Positions 1 through 8,906 of a stretch of DNA of 64,000 nt are shown piece by piece. The notes below the pieces were generated by a model, which was not told the origin of the DNA, did not search any database, and saw nothing but the letters and a program-made list of their open reading frames with translations. Origin of the DNA: JAGNHN01 sp964590645 (GTDB lineage Bacteria; Bacteroidota; Bacteroidia; Bacteroidales; JAGNHN01); assembly GCA_964590645.1 (NCBI GenBank), contig CAZPYJ010000021.1, positions 10,932 through 74,931 on the forward strand. Direction: 5' to 3'. How positions within the stretch are numbered: position 1 is the stretch's first letter; every line of letters begins with the position of its first letter. Both the position numbers and the translations under genes were made by a program.

Positions 1-382
1 CCAAAAGCGCGGCTTTCAGCTCGGGATGGAGCGGTGTGGCCGTGATAAGCTTCATCGAGATGATGCCTTTGTGCTGACGATAAACAGCTTCATAAGCCGA
101 GGTGATATCGCCCAGAAAAGCCTCTCTGCTGTTGGTTACCAGGAGTTTCATAAACGACAAACTCAATACCTGGCAATGATCTCCAAAGAGGGCGGTCAGG
201 ATAGCCTTCTTTTTAGGCAGTTTAACTAAGGGGCTTTTCAGAAGCTGGCGCAGGGATTTGTTTTCCTCCACTACGGATGAAACCAGCATCATATCATTGC
301 GGGTTTCCTCCACCAGCCCCTGTTCCAGTGCCAGTTGGAAAAAAGCTTTTGCATATCTCGTTGCAACCTTGCCGCTACTCAT
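1..382 (-). CDS. atpH: ATP synthase F1 subunit delta (OSCP), 3' part beyond window edge
   Basis: Delta subunit, the peripheral-stalk connector between F1 and the b subunits of the H+-translocating ATP synthase. The minus-strand ATG at 382-380 opens a frame starting MSSGKVATRYAKAFFQLAL, the typical OSCP N-terminal helix with the conserved A-x-R-Y-A-x-A-F pattern. It stays open for 127 codons to the window edge, so the C-terminal part and stop are not visible. It starts 9 nt after the atpF stop, so it is cotranscribed with atpB-E-F. Identification rests on the N-terminal helix motif and the atp gene order. Confidence 0.93.
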   Translation of the reverse strand, partial: MSSGKVATRYAKAFFQLALEQGLVEETRNDMMLVSSVVEENKSLRQLLKSPLVKLPKKKAILTALFGDHCQVLSLSFMKLLVTNSREAFLGDITSAYEAVYRQHKGIISMKLITATPLHPELKAALL

Positions 383-391
383 CAGTTGGGA

Positions 392-886
392 TTAGTTAAA
401 TGTTACATCTTTGAGCAAGCGCTTCACCAATTCCTGCTGTTTGGGGTCGTCCGACAGTTTTTCACGCAATACCTTTTCTGCGATCTCTATCGACAGGGAT
501 GCGAGCTGATTCTTCAGGTCGGTGATGGCTGCCAGTTTTTCGTTCTCGATGCTTTCCCTTGCGGCGGCCACAATACGATTGGCCTCCTCATTGGCTTTCA
601 GGCGAGACTCTTCCATCATTTTTTCTCTCACACTGCGTGCATCGCGCAGGATGACATCCCGTTCCTCTCTTGCCTGCATCAGTAACTTCTCATTGTCTAC
701 CTGCAACTGCTGCATCTCCTCTCTGGCTCTGTCGGCAGCGTGCAGGGCATTGTCAATGCCTTCCTCCCTTTCTTTGAGTGCTTTCAGGATGGGTTTCCAG
801 GCGAATTTGCGCAGAATGAAAAGGACCAGGCCAAAAGCCAGGGACATCCAGAACATCAGGCCTATTCCAGGGCTAATTAGTTCCAT
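392..886 (-). CDS. atpF: ATP synthase F0 subunit b
   Basis: The 164-residue b subunit forms the membrane-anchored peripheral stalk that holds F1 static against the rotor. One hydrophobic helix near residues 8-26 is followed by a long charged, alanine/glutamate-rich helix (about residues 30-140), the classical stator coiled coil. The length is normal for the family (about 155-170). It lies between atpE and atpH as in most bacterial atp operons. The ATG start places the hydrophobic segment at the N terminus, as expected for a b subunit. Confidence 0.96.
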   Translation of the reverse strand: MELISPGIGLMFWMSLAFGLVLFILRKFAWKPILKALKEREEGIDNALHAADRAREEMQQLQVDNEKLLMQAREERDVILRDARSVREKMMEESRLKANEEANRIVAAARESIENEKLAAITDLKNQLASLSIEIAEKVLREKLSDDPKQQELVKRLLKDVTFN

Positions 887-963
887 ATATTGTGCTGTGA
901 TAAAATTATCAAAAACCCGGCATCCGGTTCAATCGCCCGGATACCGGATAAGGGATGGCTTTC

Positions 964-1224
964 TTACAGGAAAAGGATAAGGAAACACACCACAATCGCA
1001 AAGAAGGCAACTCCCTCAATGAGCGCCGCGGCAATGATCATATTCGACCGGATATCGCCGGCGGCCTCTGGCTGACGGGCGATGGATTCCAAAGCACCAC
1101 GGCCGATATTACCGATACCGTAAGCGGCAGCGATGGCGGCAATACTGGCACCGATCCCGGCACCCACCTTGGCCAGGGGGGTCAGATCTGTAGCTACCTG
1201 CAAGAGAATGGTTAAAAGTGACAT
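964..1224 (-). CDS. atpE: ATP synthase F0 subunit c
   Basis: The 86-residue c subunit is a two-helix hairpin forming the proton-driven rotor ring. Helix 1 carries a glycine/alanine-rich GAGIGAS stretch (residues 21-27). The polar loop ARQPE lies at 49-53. The ion-binding carboxylate is Glu70 in the helix 2 motif AALIEGVAFF. The residue after Glu70 is glycine and no helix 1 glutamine is seen at the usual Na+ ligand position, so a proton-type ring is more likely than a sodium-type one. That ion specificity is inferred, not shown. Confidence 0.97.
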   Translation of the reverse strand: MSLLTILLQVATDLTPLAKVGAGIGASIAAIAAAYGIGNIGRGALESIARQPEAAGDIRSNMIIAAALIEGVAFFAIVVCFLILFL

Positions 1225-1274
1225 AACTTCGTTGTTTTGGTGAATAATTGAATTTTTATAGAATCGTAACAGAA

Positions 1275-2405
1275 TTAATGTGCGTGCTCCTCCGTAGCCA
1301 ATCCAAAGTAAAGGGCAGAGAGAAGGGTGAATACATAAGCCTGGATGAAGGCCACCAGGAACTCAAGGAAATTCATAAAGATGGCAAAGGCCACCGAAAG
1401 AACAGATACTCCGTAGCCCAGGCTTGGAGCCATTTCTCCGAAGATAAAAATCAGGCTGAAGAAGCCCAGTATAATGATGTGTCCGGCAGAGATGTTGGCA
1501 AAAAGACGCACCATCAGGACGAAAGGCTTGGTCAGTACCCCGATCAACTCCACAATGGGCAAGAGGGGCAAAGGAAACTTAAGCCACCAGGGCACACCCG
1601 GGGCGTTAAAAATGTGCATCCAGTAGGCCTTGTTGCCACTGAAATTCGTGATCGCAAAAGTAAAAAGAGCCAGAACCAATGTCACGGTGATGTTCCCGGT
1701 TACATTGGCCCCACCCGGAAAGATGGGAATCAGCCCCAGCAGATTATTGAAGAAGATAAAGAAGAAAAGCGTCAGCAGAAAAGGCATAAAGCGTTCGTAC
1801 TTCTTCTCCCCTATGGATGGGATAGCCAATTCATCGCGCAGGAAAAGGATCAGTGGCTCCAAAAAATTCTGAACCCCGCGCGGCGCAGCCTGAGTGTTGC
1901 GGGTATAGCGCCGGGCAATGCTGATAAAAAGCCAGCTCAGAAAGATGATGCTGAGAAAAATGCTGAGAACATTCTTAGTTATGGAAAAATCCAGGGGAAG
2001 ACTGGCGCTTGAATCTATCTCCTTAGTGCCGGGCACCACTTTCACAATTTTTCCATTATTGGGAGCCTCGTGGGAAATCATATACCCCCGGTAAGCTTCG
2101 TATCCGTGATGAAAATGGGATGAACTGAAGCTTACCCATTTTTTCTCCTCCCTGTCGTAGAGAATGACGGGTAAGGGGATGCTTATATGCTTATCCCCGA
2201 TCGTGGCAATGTGCCACTCGTGGGCATCCAGAATATGGTGGAGGATCATCCCACTGACATCAAACTTTTTCTCCTTATGCCCGTCAGAATGCGCCTCTTT
2301 GGCTCCGGCAGCCAGAGCCTCGGCAGGCTGCGGCCACAATAACAGGGCACCCAAAACGATAGGGGCAATTATGGATAGCTTTCTAAACCAGGTTTTTATA
2401 ATCAT
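1275..2405 (-). CDS. atpB: ATP synthase F0 subunit a
   Basis: The 376-residue a subunit provides the two proton half-channels facing the c-ring. The essential arginine is visible as Arg300 in LMVRLFANISAGH, followed by the C-terminal helices. The N terminus has a signal-like hydrophobic segment (about 8-32) and a roughly 100-residue periplasmic extension before the first core helix. Such an extension is common in Bacteroidota and makes the protein much longer than E. coli AtpB (about 270). It is the first recognised gene of the operon here; no atpI-like gene sits upstream in the 150-nt divergent gap. Confidence 0.96.
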   Translation of the reverse strand: MIIKTWFRKLSIIAPIVLGALLLWPQPAEALAAGAKEAHSDGHKEKKFDVSGMILHHILDAHEWHIATIGDKHISIPLPVILYDREEKKWVSFSSSHFHHGYEAYRGYMISHEAPNNGKIVKVVPGTKEIDSSASLPLDFSITKNVLSIFLSIIFLSWLFISIARRYTRNTQAAPRGVQNFLEPLILFLRDELAIPSIGEKKYERFMPFLLTLFFFIFFNNLLGLIPIFPGGANVTGNITVTLVLALFTFAITNFSGNKAYWMHIFNAPGVPWWLKFPLPLLPIVELIGVLTKPFVLMVRLFANISAGHIIILGFFSLIFIFGEMAPSLGYGVSVLSVAFAIFMNFLEFLVAFIQAYVFTLLSALYFGLATEEHAH

Positions 2406-2557
2406 ATTTCCCGAGGCTCAAGACGTTCCAGAAATCGCTGCAATTTTACGAAGTTTTGCCGAAAGATCGCTATGCTTTCGCTTTTTCTATTTCTCAGAAG
2501 CTGCGTACCTTGCAGTGCTGCACACAGCAAGCACACATTATATCTAAGATTCCACCT

Positions 2558-2929
2558 ATGAAATGGTTAAAAACAGTCCTGCCTCTGGTTTTGTTTATCC
2601 TCCTCTTGTATTTTGCCTATTCCCTGCTGTTCACCCATCACCGGCTCAGGGACGCCCGCCGCGAACTGCAGACTATGGAAACACAACTGGGAAGCATTAT
2701 TCACCGGCTGGAGGCGGCTCAACTTTCATTGGACACAGCGATGGCCCGCCTGGAAAGCAGCCGCAGAGAAATGAGCCAGCTGCGCCAGAATGCAGACAAC
2801 CATCGGGACGACTTTTTGCAGGATCTGGATTCAGCCTTTGTGAAACTCCAAAGGCTACAGGCCAGAATGCAAACGCAGTGGGAAGAAATCAGTCAATTGC
2901 AGGATCAACTCAGAGCACTAGAAAAATGA
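2558..2929 (+). CDS. small single-pass membrane coiled-coil protein
   Basis: The 123-residue protein has one N-terminal membrane helix (about residues 5-24: VLPLVLFILLLYFAYSLLF) followed by a continuous charged, heptad-like coiled coil to the C terminus, rich in Leu, Gln, Arg and Glu. The ATG at 2558 was chosen because it puts the membrane helix at the N terminus; an in-frame upstream start would add an implausible cysteine-rich leader. Its stop overlaps the next start (ATGA), so the two are translationally coupled. I do not recognise the family. A periplasmic or cytosolic spacer role is possible but unsupported. Confidence 0.7.
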   Translation: MKWLKTVLPLVLFILLLYFAYSLLFTHHRLRDARRELQTMETQLGSIIHRLEAAQLSLDTAMARLESSRREMSQLRQNADNHRDDFLQDLDSAFVKLQRLQARMQTQWEEISQLQDQLRALEK

Positions 2930-3471
2930 GATACAGCCTTTTCCTTATCCTTCTCCTCAGTATGCTGCATCTACCCTCACTGCAGGGGCAGAACCCCCTT
3001 TTTAAGCCGGGCGAATGCGGGGAAACGCCTTCACCCCGGCTCTGGTTGAAGGGAGAAGTGTTTCAGCATCCCTGCGACAGCCTCTGGATCATCACCCCGG
3101 CCCGGCTCCAGCTTTATGAAGAGGCCGTACAGCTCATCCTGGCCTGGGATACCACCCGCCTCTTTGCCGAACTCTCAGGGCTCGAAAAATCCCTGCATCA
3201 AATCACATCCAGCGGCAGGCAGATGCAAAGCGATTATGATGCCCTGGAAGAGGCTTATCGCAAAACCCTCGACAAGCAGGAGTCCCAGATCCAGGGATTG
3301 CGGCAGGCCCTGTCAGAGGTCAGGGATGGCATTGATGCTGAACGCCAGCGAAGCGCATCCATCGCCAGCGAACTGAGAATAGCCCAAAAGCAACAGCATC
3401 GAAGATCCATTATCTGGGGCGGAAGCGGATTTGCACTGGGGGTACTGGCCACTTTTTTGATCACTCATTAA
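2926..3471 (+). CDS. exported protein with coiled coil and C-terminal membrane anchor
   Basis: The 181-residue protein has an N-terminal signal peptide (hydrophobic residues 4-18, then LQGQ). It has two cysteines in the first 50 mature residues and a coiled-coil region (about 85-150). A C-terminal hydrophobic helix (SIIWGGSGFALGVLATFLITH) could anchor it in a membrane. This start was chosen because it overlaps the preceding stop by 4 nt and begins directly with the signal peptide. The family is unknown. Together with the preceding gene it looks like a pair of coiled-coil envelope proteins that may interact; that is inference from co-occurrence only. Confidence 0.7.
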   Translation: MRYSLFLILLLSMLHLPSLQGQNPLFKPGECGETPSPRLWLKGEVFQHPCDSLWIITPARLQLYEEAVQLILAWDTTRLFAELSGLEKSLHQITSSGRQMQSDYDALEEAYRKTLDKQESQIQGLRQALSEVRDGIDAERQRSASIASELRIAQKQQHRRSIIWGGSGFALGVLATFLITH

Positions 3472-3483
3472 AACCAAAATGCG

Positions 3484-4203
3484 ATGAAACTAGCTCGAAG
3501 CCTATGTATTCTTCTGTGCCTCCTTCTCGCTGGCTGGCTGCCGGCGCAGGAGCTGGAAGAGATAGTAAAAAAACACCTCGAAGCCACCGGTATCAACAAG
3601 GTGAAAGACCTGAAATCCTATACCCTGAGCGGAAAGGCGGATATGGCCGGCACCAGTGGCCCGGTGAAACAGATCGTGGATGCTTCAGGGAAAATCAGGA
3701 TGGAAGTAGAATTGAACGGGCAAAAGATCATTCAGGTGGTAAGCGGACAGGAAGGCTGGATGATTATGCCCCTGAGCGGCTCCAGGGAACCCAGACCGCT
3801 GAGCCCTGAACAGGTACAGAGCCTCCAGCGCCAGGCCTCCCTCGAAGGCCTGCTCCACCAATGGAAGGAAAAGGGCCGGCAAGTGAGCCTGGAAGGAAAA
3901 GAAAAAGTACTGAACCGCGAAATGCACCGGATCAAAGTGCTGGAAAGCGGAAACCAGGCCCTGATCTCCTACCTGTATATCGATACGGACGATTTTCTGT
4001 TGCGTGCCCAAAAAGATGTAAGCTATATGAGCGGACAGGAAGTGATTTCAATGACCTACTTCGATCATTTCCGGATATTTGGCGGCATACAATTCCCGAT
4101 GCGCATCGAAAGCAAATTGAACGGGCAAACGGTGATGCTGATCACCACCGGAAAAGTGGAAATCAATCCTGAGTTGGACCAAGCCTTGTTTCAAAAACCA
4201 TAA
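3484..4203 (+). CDS. LolA-like outer-membrane lipoprotein-sorting family protein
   Basis: The 239-residue exported protein has a signal peptide (about 1-21, ending LPAQ). The mature part resembles the LolA/LolB-like fold found in many Bacteroidota outer-membrane lipoprotein-sorting proteins: a helix with a KHLEATG-type start, a SYTLSGKADM strand, and alternating polar/apolar strands such as RIKVLESGNQALISYLYIDTD. The likely function is binding a lipid or lipoprotein in the periplasm, but the exact ligand cannot be told. It is the last gene of a three-gene run, followed by a bidirectional terminator at 4314-4358. It is not certain to be LolA itself. Confidence 0.72.
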   Translation: MKLARSLCILLCLLLAGWLPAQELEEIVKKHLEATGINKVKDLKSYTLSGKADMAGTSGPVKQIVDASGKIRMEVELNGQKIIQVVSGQEGWMIMPLSGSREPRPLSPEQVQSLQRQASLEGLLHQWKEKGRQVSLEGKEKVLNREMHRIKVLESGNQALISYLYIDTDDFLLRAQKDVSYMSGQEVISMTYFDHFRIFGGIQFPMRIESKLNGQTVMLITTGKVEINPELDQALFQKP

Positions 4204-4313
4204 GGCGGCTCAAAGGAAGCTGTGGGAAAATGACCTGTATTGGATCCCTTCCCAAATGAAACCACGGCAGCAGTGCCGCCTTATTCTTCGTTGCTTTGCT
4301 TTGGGAATAGCAT

Positions 4314-4358
4314 AAAAAAAGACAAGCAGTCCCTTATCAGTCCGCTTGTCTCTTTTTT
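4314..4358. terminator. bidirectional rho-independent terminator
   Basis: An A-run (4314-4320), GACAAGC (4321-4327), a 16-nt loop, GCTTGTC (4344-4350) and a T-rich run (4351-4358) form a stem-loop with U-tails on both strands. It sits between convergent genes ending at 4203 (plus) and 4374 (minus), as expected for a shared terminator. Confidence 0.8.
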
Positions 4359-4373
4359 AATCAATCCGGATCT

Positions 4374-5684
4374 CTAGAGGAAAATCAGCTGTAATATGAT
4401 ATAGATGGGCAGCAATACCACCAGCGAGAATTTGAACATATACCCGAAGAAGGAAGGCATCTTATACCCGTTTTCTTCTGCAATGGCTTTAACCATAAAG
4501 TTGGGGCCATTGCCGATGTATGTCATCGCACCAAACAAGACTGCCCCCAGACTGATCGCAGTCAGCAATACCTCAGGAATACCGGCTACCAGATGGGCCC
4601 CGGGGAAGGTATCGATCATCCCCAAAGCCAGATTGTGGAAGGATACCGCCGTAGGAGCATTGTCGAGGAAAGCACTCAAAGCACCTGTGGCATAATAAAA
4701 CTGCGAGGCAGTGCTCAGTCCGAAAGATGCCGCATTCTCTTTCAAATAAATGAGTGCCGGGACCATCGTAACGAAGATGCCGAGGAATAGGAAAGCCACT
4801 TCGATTATGGGATGCCAGGTAAATTTGTTTTCAATGTAACGCATATTCTTGTTCGTCACAGCGTATGCTATGCCAGCCATAAGTAGAATCACGGCTTCGC
4901 GGACAAAGGCAATATTATGATTGTCGTGGATGGCGTGAATGTAATGCTCGTTGAGGAAGGCTACAGAAAGAACCACGCCGAACAGAAAGAAAAAATTGAA
5001 ACTGCCTTTTATCCGAATGGGCTGGATTTCAACCTCATCCCGCACCAGATCCTTCAGTTTTTCCTTCTTGTAATAATAGGAGTCCACAAGGTAATAGACG
5101 ATCAGTAAAATCGCATTGGCGATAAACCATTCCCCGATCAGGCCAAAGAACCAGCCAAAGGGTGCTCCGCGCAGATAGAGCAGGAAGAGGGGCGGATCAC
5201 CCAGAGGAGTAAGCATACCACCCACATTGGCCACAATGGCGATAAAGAACAAGATGGTGTGAACTTTGAACTTGCGTTGCGAATTGGTTTTAATGACCGG
5301 CCGGATCAATAGCATCGCAGCACCTGTAGTACCCATAAAGGACGCCAGCACTGCACCAATGGCCAGGAACAGGGTATTGATCGATGGCCTGGCCTGAATA
5401 TCTCCCTTCAGGTGAATACCCCCCGTAATGACGAAGAGTGCACCGAGCAAGATAATGAAGGGCACATAGTCAAACAGGATCTGGTGCATCAGGGCGTGGG
5501 TGAGTCCATTGAAAATCAGGTAAATGGAAACAGGAATACCCAGGACGAGTGAAACAATGAGCTTATTCCTGTTTTGTTCCCACCAATGATGAAAAAACAG
5601 TGGCCCTATGGCAATAAACAAGAGCATAATGCCAAAAGGGATCGACAACCATAAAGGCATACTTTCTAAACCTCCGTGTTCCAT
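4374..5684 (-). CDS. nhaD: NhaD-type sodium:proton antiporter (ion transporter superfamily)
   Basis: The 436-residue polytopic membrane protein has about 11-12 hydrophobic segments. The motif SFMGTTGAAMLLIRPVIK and the later IANVGGMLTPLGDPPLFLLYLRG are characteristic of the NhaD/UIT3 branch, the latter a substrate-site loop shared with ArsB-like transporters. NhaD proteins exchange cytoplasmic Na+ or Li+ for protons. Length and motifs match Bacteroidota proteins of that annotation. It is monocistronic: it converges on the 4314-4358 terminator and is divergent from the DUF418 gene. Substrate specificity (Na+ versus an organic anion) is inferred from family similarity only. Confidence 0.82.
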   Translation of the reverse strand: MEHGGLESMPLWLSIPFGIMLLFIAIGPLFFHHWWEQNRNKLIVSLVLGIPVSIYLIFNGLTHALMHQILFDYVPFIILLGALFVITGGIHLKGDIQARPSINTLFLAIGAVLASFMGTTGAAMLLIRPVIKTNSQRKFKVHTILFFIAIVANVGGMLTPLGDPPLFLLYLRGAPFGWFFGLIGEWFIANAILLIVYYLVDSYYYKKEKLKDLVRDEVEIQPIRIKGSFNFFFLFGVVLSVAFLNEHYIHAIHDNHNIAFVREAVILLMAGIAYAVTNKNMRYIENKFTWHPIIEVAFLFLGIFVTMVPALIYLKENAASFGLSTASQFYYATGALSAFLDNAPTAVSFHNLALGMIDTFPGAHLVAGIPEVLLTAISLGAVLFGAMTYIGNGPNFMVKAIAEENGYKMPSFFGYMFKFSLVVLLPIYIILQLIFL

Positions 5685-5914
5685 AATACTACGCGTGCTA
5701 AGTGGATAGGGTTTTGATTAAACGCCGCAAATGTATGTAAATATTCAAGTATGAGCGACAAAAAAAGGAAGATGCGCTTTCAGGCATCATCCCCTTATGA
5801 CTATCCACAGGCTCAATGGGCAGGCCTGCCCGAAATCTGCCTCTGACCAAAACAAGGCAAATGAAGCGCAGGCACTTTGCTTTGAGGTGAGGCGGCTGCG
5901 AATTCAAAAAGAAT

Positions 5915-5922
5915 TATTTTTG
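5915..5922 (+). promoter_or_regulatory. candidate -7 promoter box TATTTTTG
   Basis: Matches the Bacteroidota TAnnTTTG -7 consensus and ends 21 nt before the chosen ATG at 5944. No TTTG -33 box was seen at the usual distance, so support is partial. Confidence 0.35.
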
Positions 5923-5943
5923 ATCTGCAACAAACCCACATTG

Positions 5944-7179
5944 ATGAATTACCGTCCGCTAAAGCAAACCGAAAGAATTGACTTGATCGATGCAGTAAGA
6001 GGTTTTGCCCTCCTGGGCATTCTGATGGTGAATATGCCATATATGTATGAGCCAATGACTGCGATATTGCTGGGGGCAAGACCCGATGCATCCCTTGATG
6101 ACATCATTGCGAAATCATTCATTATGTTCTTCTTCGAAGGCAAATTTTATGTGATCTTCTCAATGCTGTTTGGTTTTGGGTTCTTCATTTTCCTGAGCAA
6201 AGGCAAGGACTACGGAAACAATATTCTGCCCGTTTTCAGCAGGAGGCTCTTCTTTCTCTTCCTTTTCGGTGTAGCCCATATTGTTCTGCTCTGGGCAGGG
6301 GATATCCTGCTTTATTATGCACTGTTCGGATTTGTATTGATCCTGTTCCGGAATGCCTCCGATAAAAAGATTGTAAAGTGGCTGCTTGGCTTAACATTGC
6401 TCCCCACAATACTGCTCACAATAATGACTTCGCTTGTTGTCCTCTTTTCTCAGATTCCCGAGGTTAAACCGGAAATAGACGCCCAGTTCCGTGAAAACAC
6501 TTTGGTGATAAGCGAGTTGGTTGAGCGGGCCACTTTGGTATATTCCACAGCCGGCTTTGCCGAGATCATTGCGGTCAGAATAGAAGAGTTCCTCAGCTTG
6601 CTCAGCGGCAGTTTGTTCTTTTTCTGCCCGCTCATTCTGGCGATGTTTTTATTTGGACTCCTGATTGCCCGCAGAGGCATTGTGGCAAACTATCCAAACT
6701 ATCTTCCCCTTTTCCGGAAGCTCTTTTGGTGGAGTTTAGCCCTGGGACTGATTACCAATACCCTGTACCTTATTGCATCCCGATATGCGGTTCAGAGTAT
6801 CCCGGATGGATGGTCCTTATTGTTTATGACTATGCACACATTTGGCGGGCTTTCACTGGGCTTATGTTATGTATCCGGAATAGCAATTTTGTATATCTGG
6901 GGCAGGGGCGGTTTTTTTACAAGGTATTTCGCTCCCATAGGCAGGATGGCTCTCACGAACTACCTGCTTCAGTCCATCCTTGGTGCAGCCCTCTTCCATT
7001 CATACGGCTTGGGTTTATATGGGAAGGTGGCTGTCTGGCAGGGTATTGTTTTGACCATCCTGATCTTTGCAGGACAAGTATTCTTCAGCCGATGGTGGTT
7101 TACCCATTTTCAGTTCGGACCCTTCGAATGGCTTTGGAGAAGCCTGACCTACGGCAAGCTTCAGGCTATGCGAAAGTGA
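5944..7179 (+). CDS. DUF418 family inner-membrane protein (YeiB-like)
   Basis: The 411-residue polytopic membrane protein begins with the family's signature N-terminal helix, ERIDLIDAVRGFALLGILMVNMPYM. About ten membrane segments follow, ending in the C-terminal DUF418 region (GRMALTNYLLQSILG ... RWWFTHFQFGPFEWLWRSLTYG). Proteins of this group are related in topology to acyltransferase-3 enzymes, but their activity is not established. The start at 5944 was chosen because it precedes the family N terminus directly and lies just after a TATTTTTG box. Longer in-frame starts would add about 49 residues without similarity. Confidence 0.88.
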   Translation: MNYRPLKQTERIDLIDAVRGFALLGILMVNMPYMYEPMTAILLGARPDASLDDIIAKSFIMFFFEGKFYVIFSMLFGFGFFIFLSKGKDYGNNILPVFSRRLFFLFLFGVAHIVLLWAGDILLYYALFGFVLILFRNASDKKIVKWLLGLTLLPTILLTIMTSLVVLFSQIPEVKPEIDAQFRENTLVISELVERATLVYSTAGFAEIIAVRIEEFLSLLSGSLFFFCPLILAMFLFGLLIARRGIVANYPNYLPLFRKLFWWSLALGLITNTLYLIASRYAVQSIPDGWSLLFMTMHTFGGLSLGLCYVSGIAILYIWGRGGFFTRYFAPIGRMALTNYLLQSILGAALFHSYGLGLYGKVAVWQGIVLTILIFAGQVFFSRWWFTHFQFGPFEWLWRSLTYGKLQAMRK

Positions 7180-7368
7180 TTGGTTTTGTTGGGGCAGGAT
7201 TGGCCCCTGCTTACCAATAAACTGCCTGCTGACAAAGGGCGCCTCATCAATCCAGGATGCATTTCCTCTGAATGGTATTGGCTCAATCGGGAAACAATCT
7301 GGGAAAGGGATCAAAGAATGGGCCTACTACAGTCTGTGTTCTTCCTTCGGATCGAAGCAAGTTTCGGC

Positions 7369-8850
7369 TCATAAAAACCCTTTCTTCTCTCTGATCCATA
7401 CCACCCCCGCAAAACCAATCAGCAACACGCCATTTACCATCACAGGCATAATCAATCCCGGAACAGGCAGGGCTTCGCTCAGGGCATAGATACCCAGGGC
7501 GAGCAGGCTATAGAATCCGATGCCGCGTAAATCATAAGGGATGGGGTAATGCTTTTTTCCCCAGAAATACGACAATACCATCATTGTCCCATAGCAGGCA
7601 AAATGGGCCCAGGCCGCACCCCGGTAACCGATCAGAGGGATGAGGGTGAAAAGCATTCCCAGGGTAATCAGTGATCCCAGTACAGCCAGCAAAGCACCGT
7701 AACGGGTGAGATCATTGAGCTTATACCAGACCGACAGATTGTAGAACACCCCAAGGAACAAATTGGCCAGCAATACGATGGGTACAATATGCAGTCCGTC
7801 GCGAAAATCGGGGCCGATAAAAAACTTAACCACATCCAGAAAAAGCATCACCCCCAGGAAGATCAGCCATCCGAAGAGGATGAAATACTTCATCACCAGG
7901 GCATAGGTTTCGCGGGCTTTGAGCTCCCGGGCCTGGGAAAAGAAAAAAGGTTCGGCGGCATAGCGAAACATCTGAATAAAAAGGGTCATCAAGACCGCCA
8001 GCTTGTAGTTGGCACCATAAACACCCAACTGAGCCAGGGCAGTATCAGGATTGGGGAGCAGATGCTTTAACAATAGCTTGTCGGATACCTCATTCACCAT
8101 CCCCGCCAATCCGACAATCAGCAAAGGCAGGGCGTAGCGGAGCATTTTTTTCAGAAGACTGATATCAAAAGCCCAGCGCAGCCCGGTGAAATCCGGGATC
8201 AGCAAGAGAAAAGTGACCAGGGTGGCGATGAGGTTGGCCAGGAAGGCATAGCCCACCCCGAATCCGGGATCATATATGCCGCTGAGCCAGCCCTCCGGAT
8301 GGGCTGCAAGCCAACGCGGACAAACAACCAGAAAAAAGAGGTTAAAGCCGATGTTCACCAATACATTGACCACTTTGATGCTGGCAAAACGCAAGGCCCG
8401 GTTCTGTTGACGGAGCCGGGCAAAAGGCAGGGCGGCAAAGGCATCTATCCCCACTATCAGACTGAACAAAATGATGTATTCCGGATTGGCGCTGTATTCA
8501 ATCCATCCGGCCACATCACGGTAGAACAGCCCCATCAGCAGAATAAAAAACCCGGAAGTAAAGAGCAAGGCAGTCAGGGCGGTGGTATATACCTTGTTTT
8601 CTGTTCCCTCTCCCTTGCTGCTGTCGGCAAAACGGAAAAAAGAAGTCTCCATACCATAGGTCAGTAAAACCATCAGGAAGGCTACATAAGCGTACAATTC
8701 CGTCACCATCCCGTATTCGCCCTGCTGGAAAACACGGGTGTAGAAAGGCGTCAGCAGGAGATAGTTAAGCAGGCGGGGAACAATGGTTCCCATCCCATAA
8801 ACGGCTGTCTGACCAGCCAGCATCTTGAGTGGATGACGTGGGCTGTGCAT
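7369..8850 (-). CDS. polysaccharide biosynthesis / lipid flippase-like membrane protein
   Basis: The 493-residue protein has about 14 transmembrane segments and the MATE/Wzx-like topology of polysaccharide flippases. Its N terminus (LAGQTAVYGMGTIVPRLLNYLLLTPFYTRVFQQGEYGMVTELY) is typical of the oligosaccharide flippase family. It would be expected to move lipid-linked oligosaccharides or a similar lipid across the inner membrane. The minus-strand ATG at 8850 was preferred over an upstream start that adds 16 residues. It is divergent from patB with only 56 nt between starts. No glycan cluster surrounds it, so the substrate is unknown. Confidence 0.82.
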   Translation of the reverse strand: MHSPRHPLKMLAGQTAVYGMGTIVPRLLNYLLLTPFYTRVFQQGEYGMVTELYAYVAFLMVLLTYGMETSFFRFADSSKGEGTENKVYTTALTALLFTSGFFILLMGLFYRDVAGWIEYSANPEYIILFSLIVGIDAFAALPFARLRQQNRALRFASIKVVNVLVNIGFNLFFLVVCPRWLAAHPEGWLSGIYDPGFGVGYAFLANLIATLVTFLLLIPDFTGLRWAFDISLLKKMLRYALPLLIVGLAGMVNEVSDKLLLKHLLPNPDTALAQLGVYGANYKLAVLMTLFIQMFRYAAEPFFFSQARELKARETYALVMKYFILFGWLIFLGVMLFLDVVKFFIGPDFRDGLHIVPIVLLANLFLGVFYNLSVWYKLNDLTRYGALLAVLGSLITLGMLFTLIPLIGYRGAAWAHFACYGTMMVLSYFWGKKHYPIPYDLRGIGFYSLLALGIYALSEALPVPGLIMPVMVNGVLLIGFAGVVWIREKKGFL

Positions 8851-8906
8851 TGGACAAATGTATGGAATCCTTTCCTTTGTATGTTGCAAGTAAAACAAGA
8901 AGCAGG

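Noticed and set aside
1248..2012. Long plus-strand open frame opposite atpB
   Set aside because: The minus strand is unmistakably ATP synthase subunit a. The plus-strand translation is low-complexity charged sequence.
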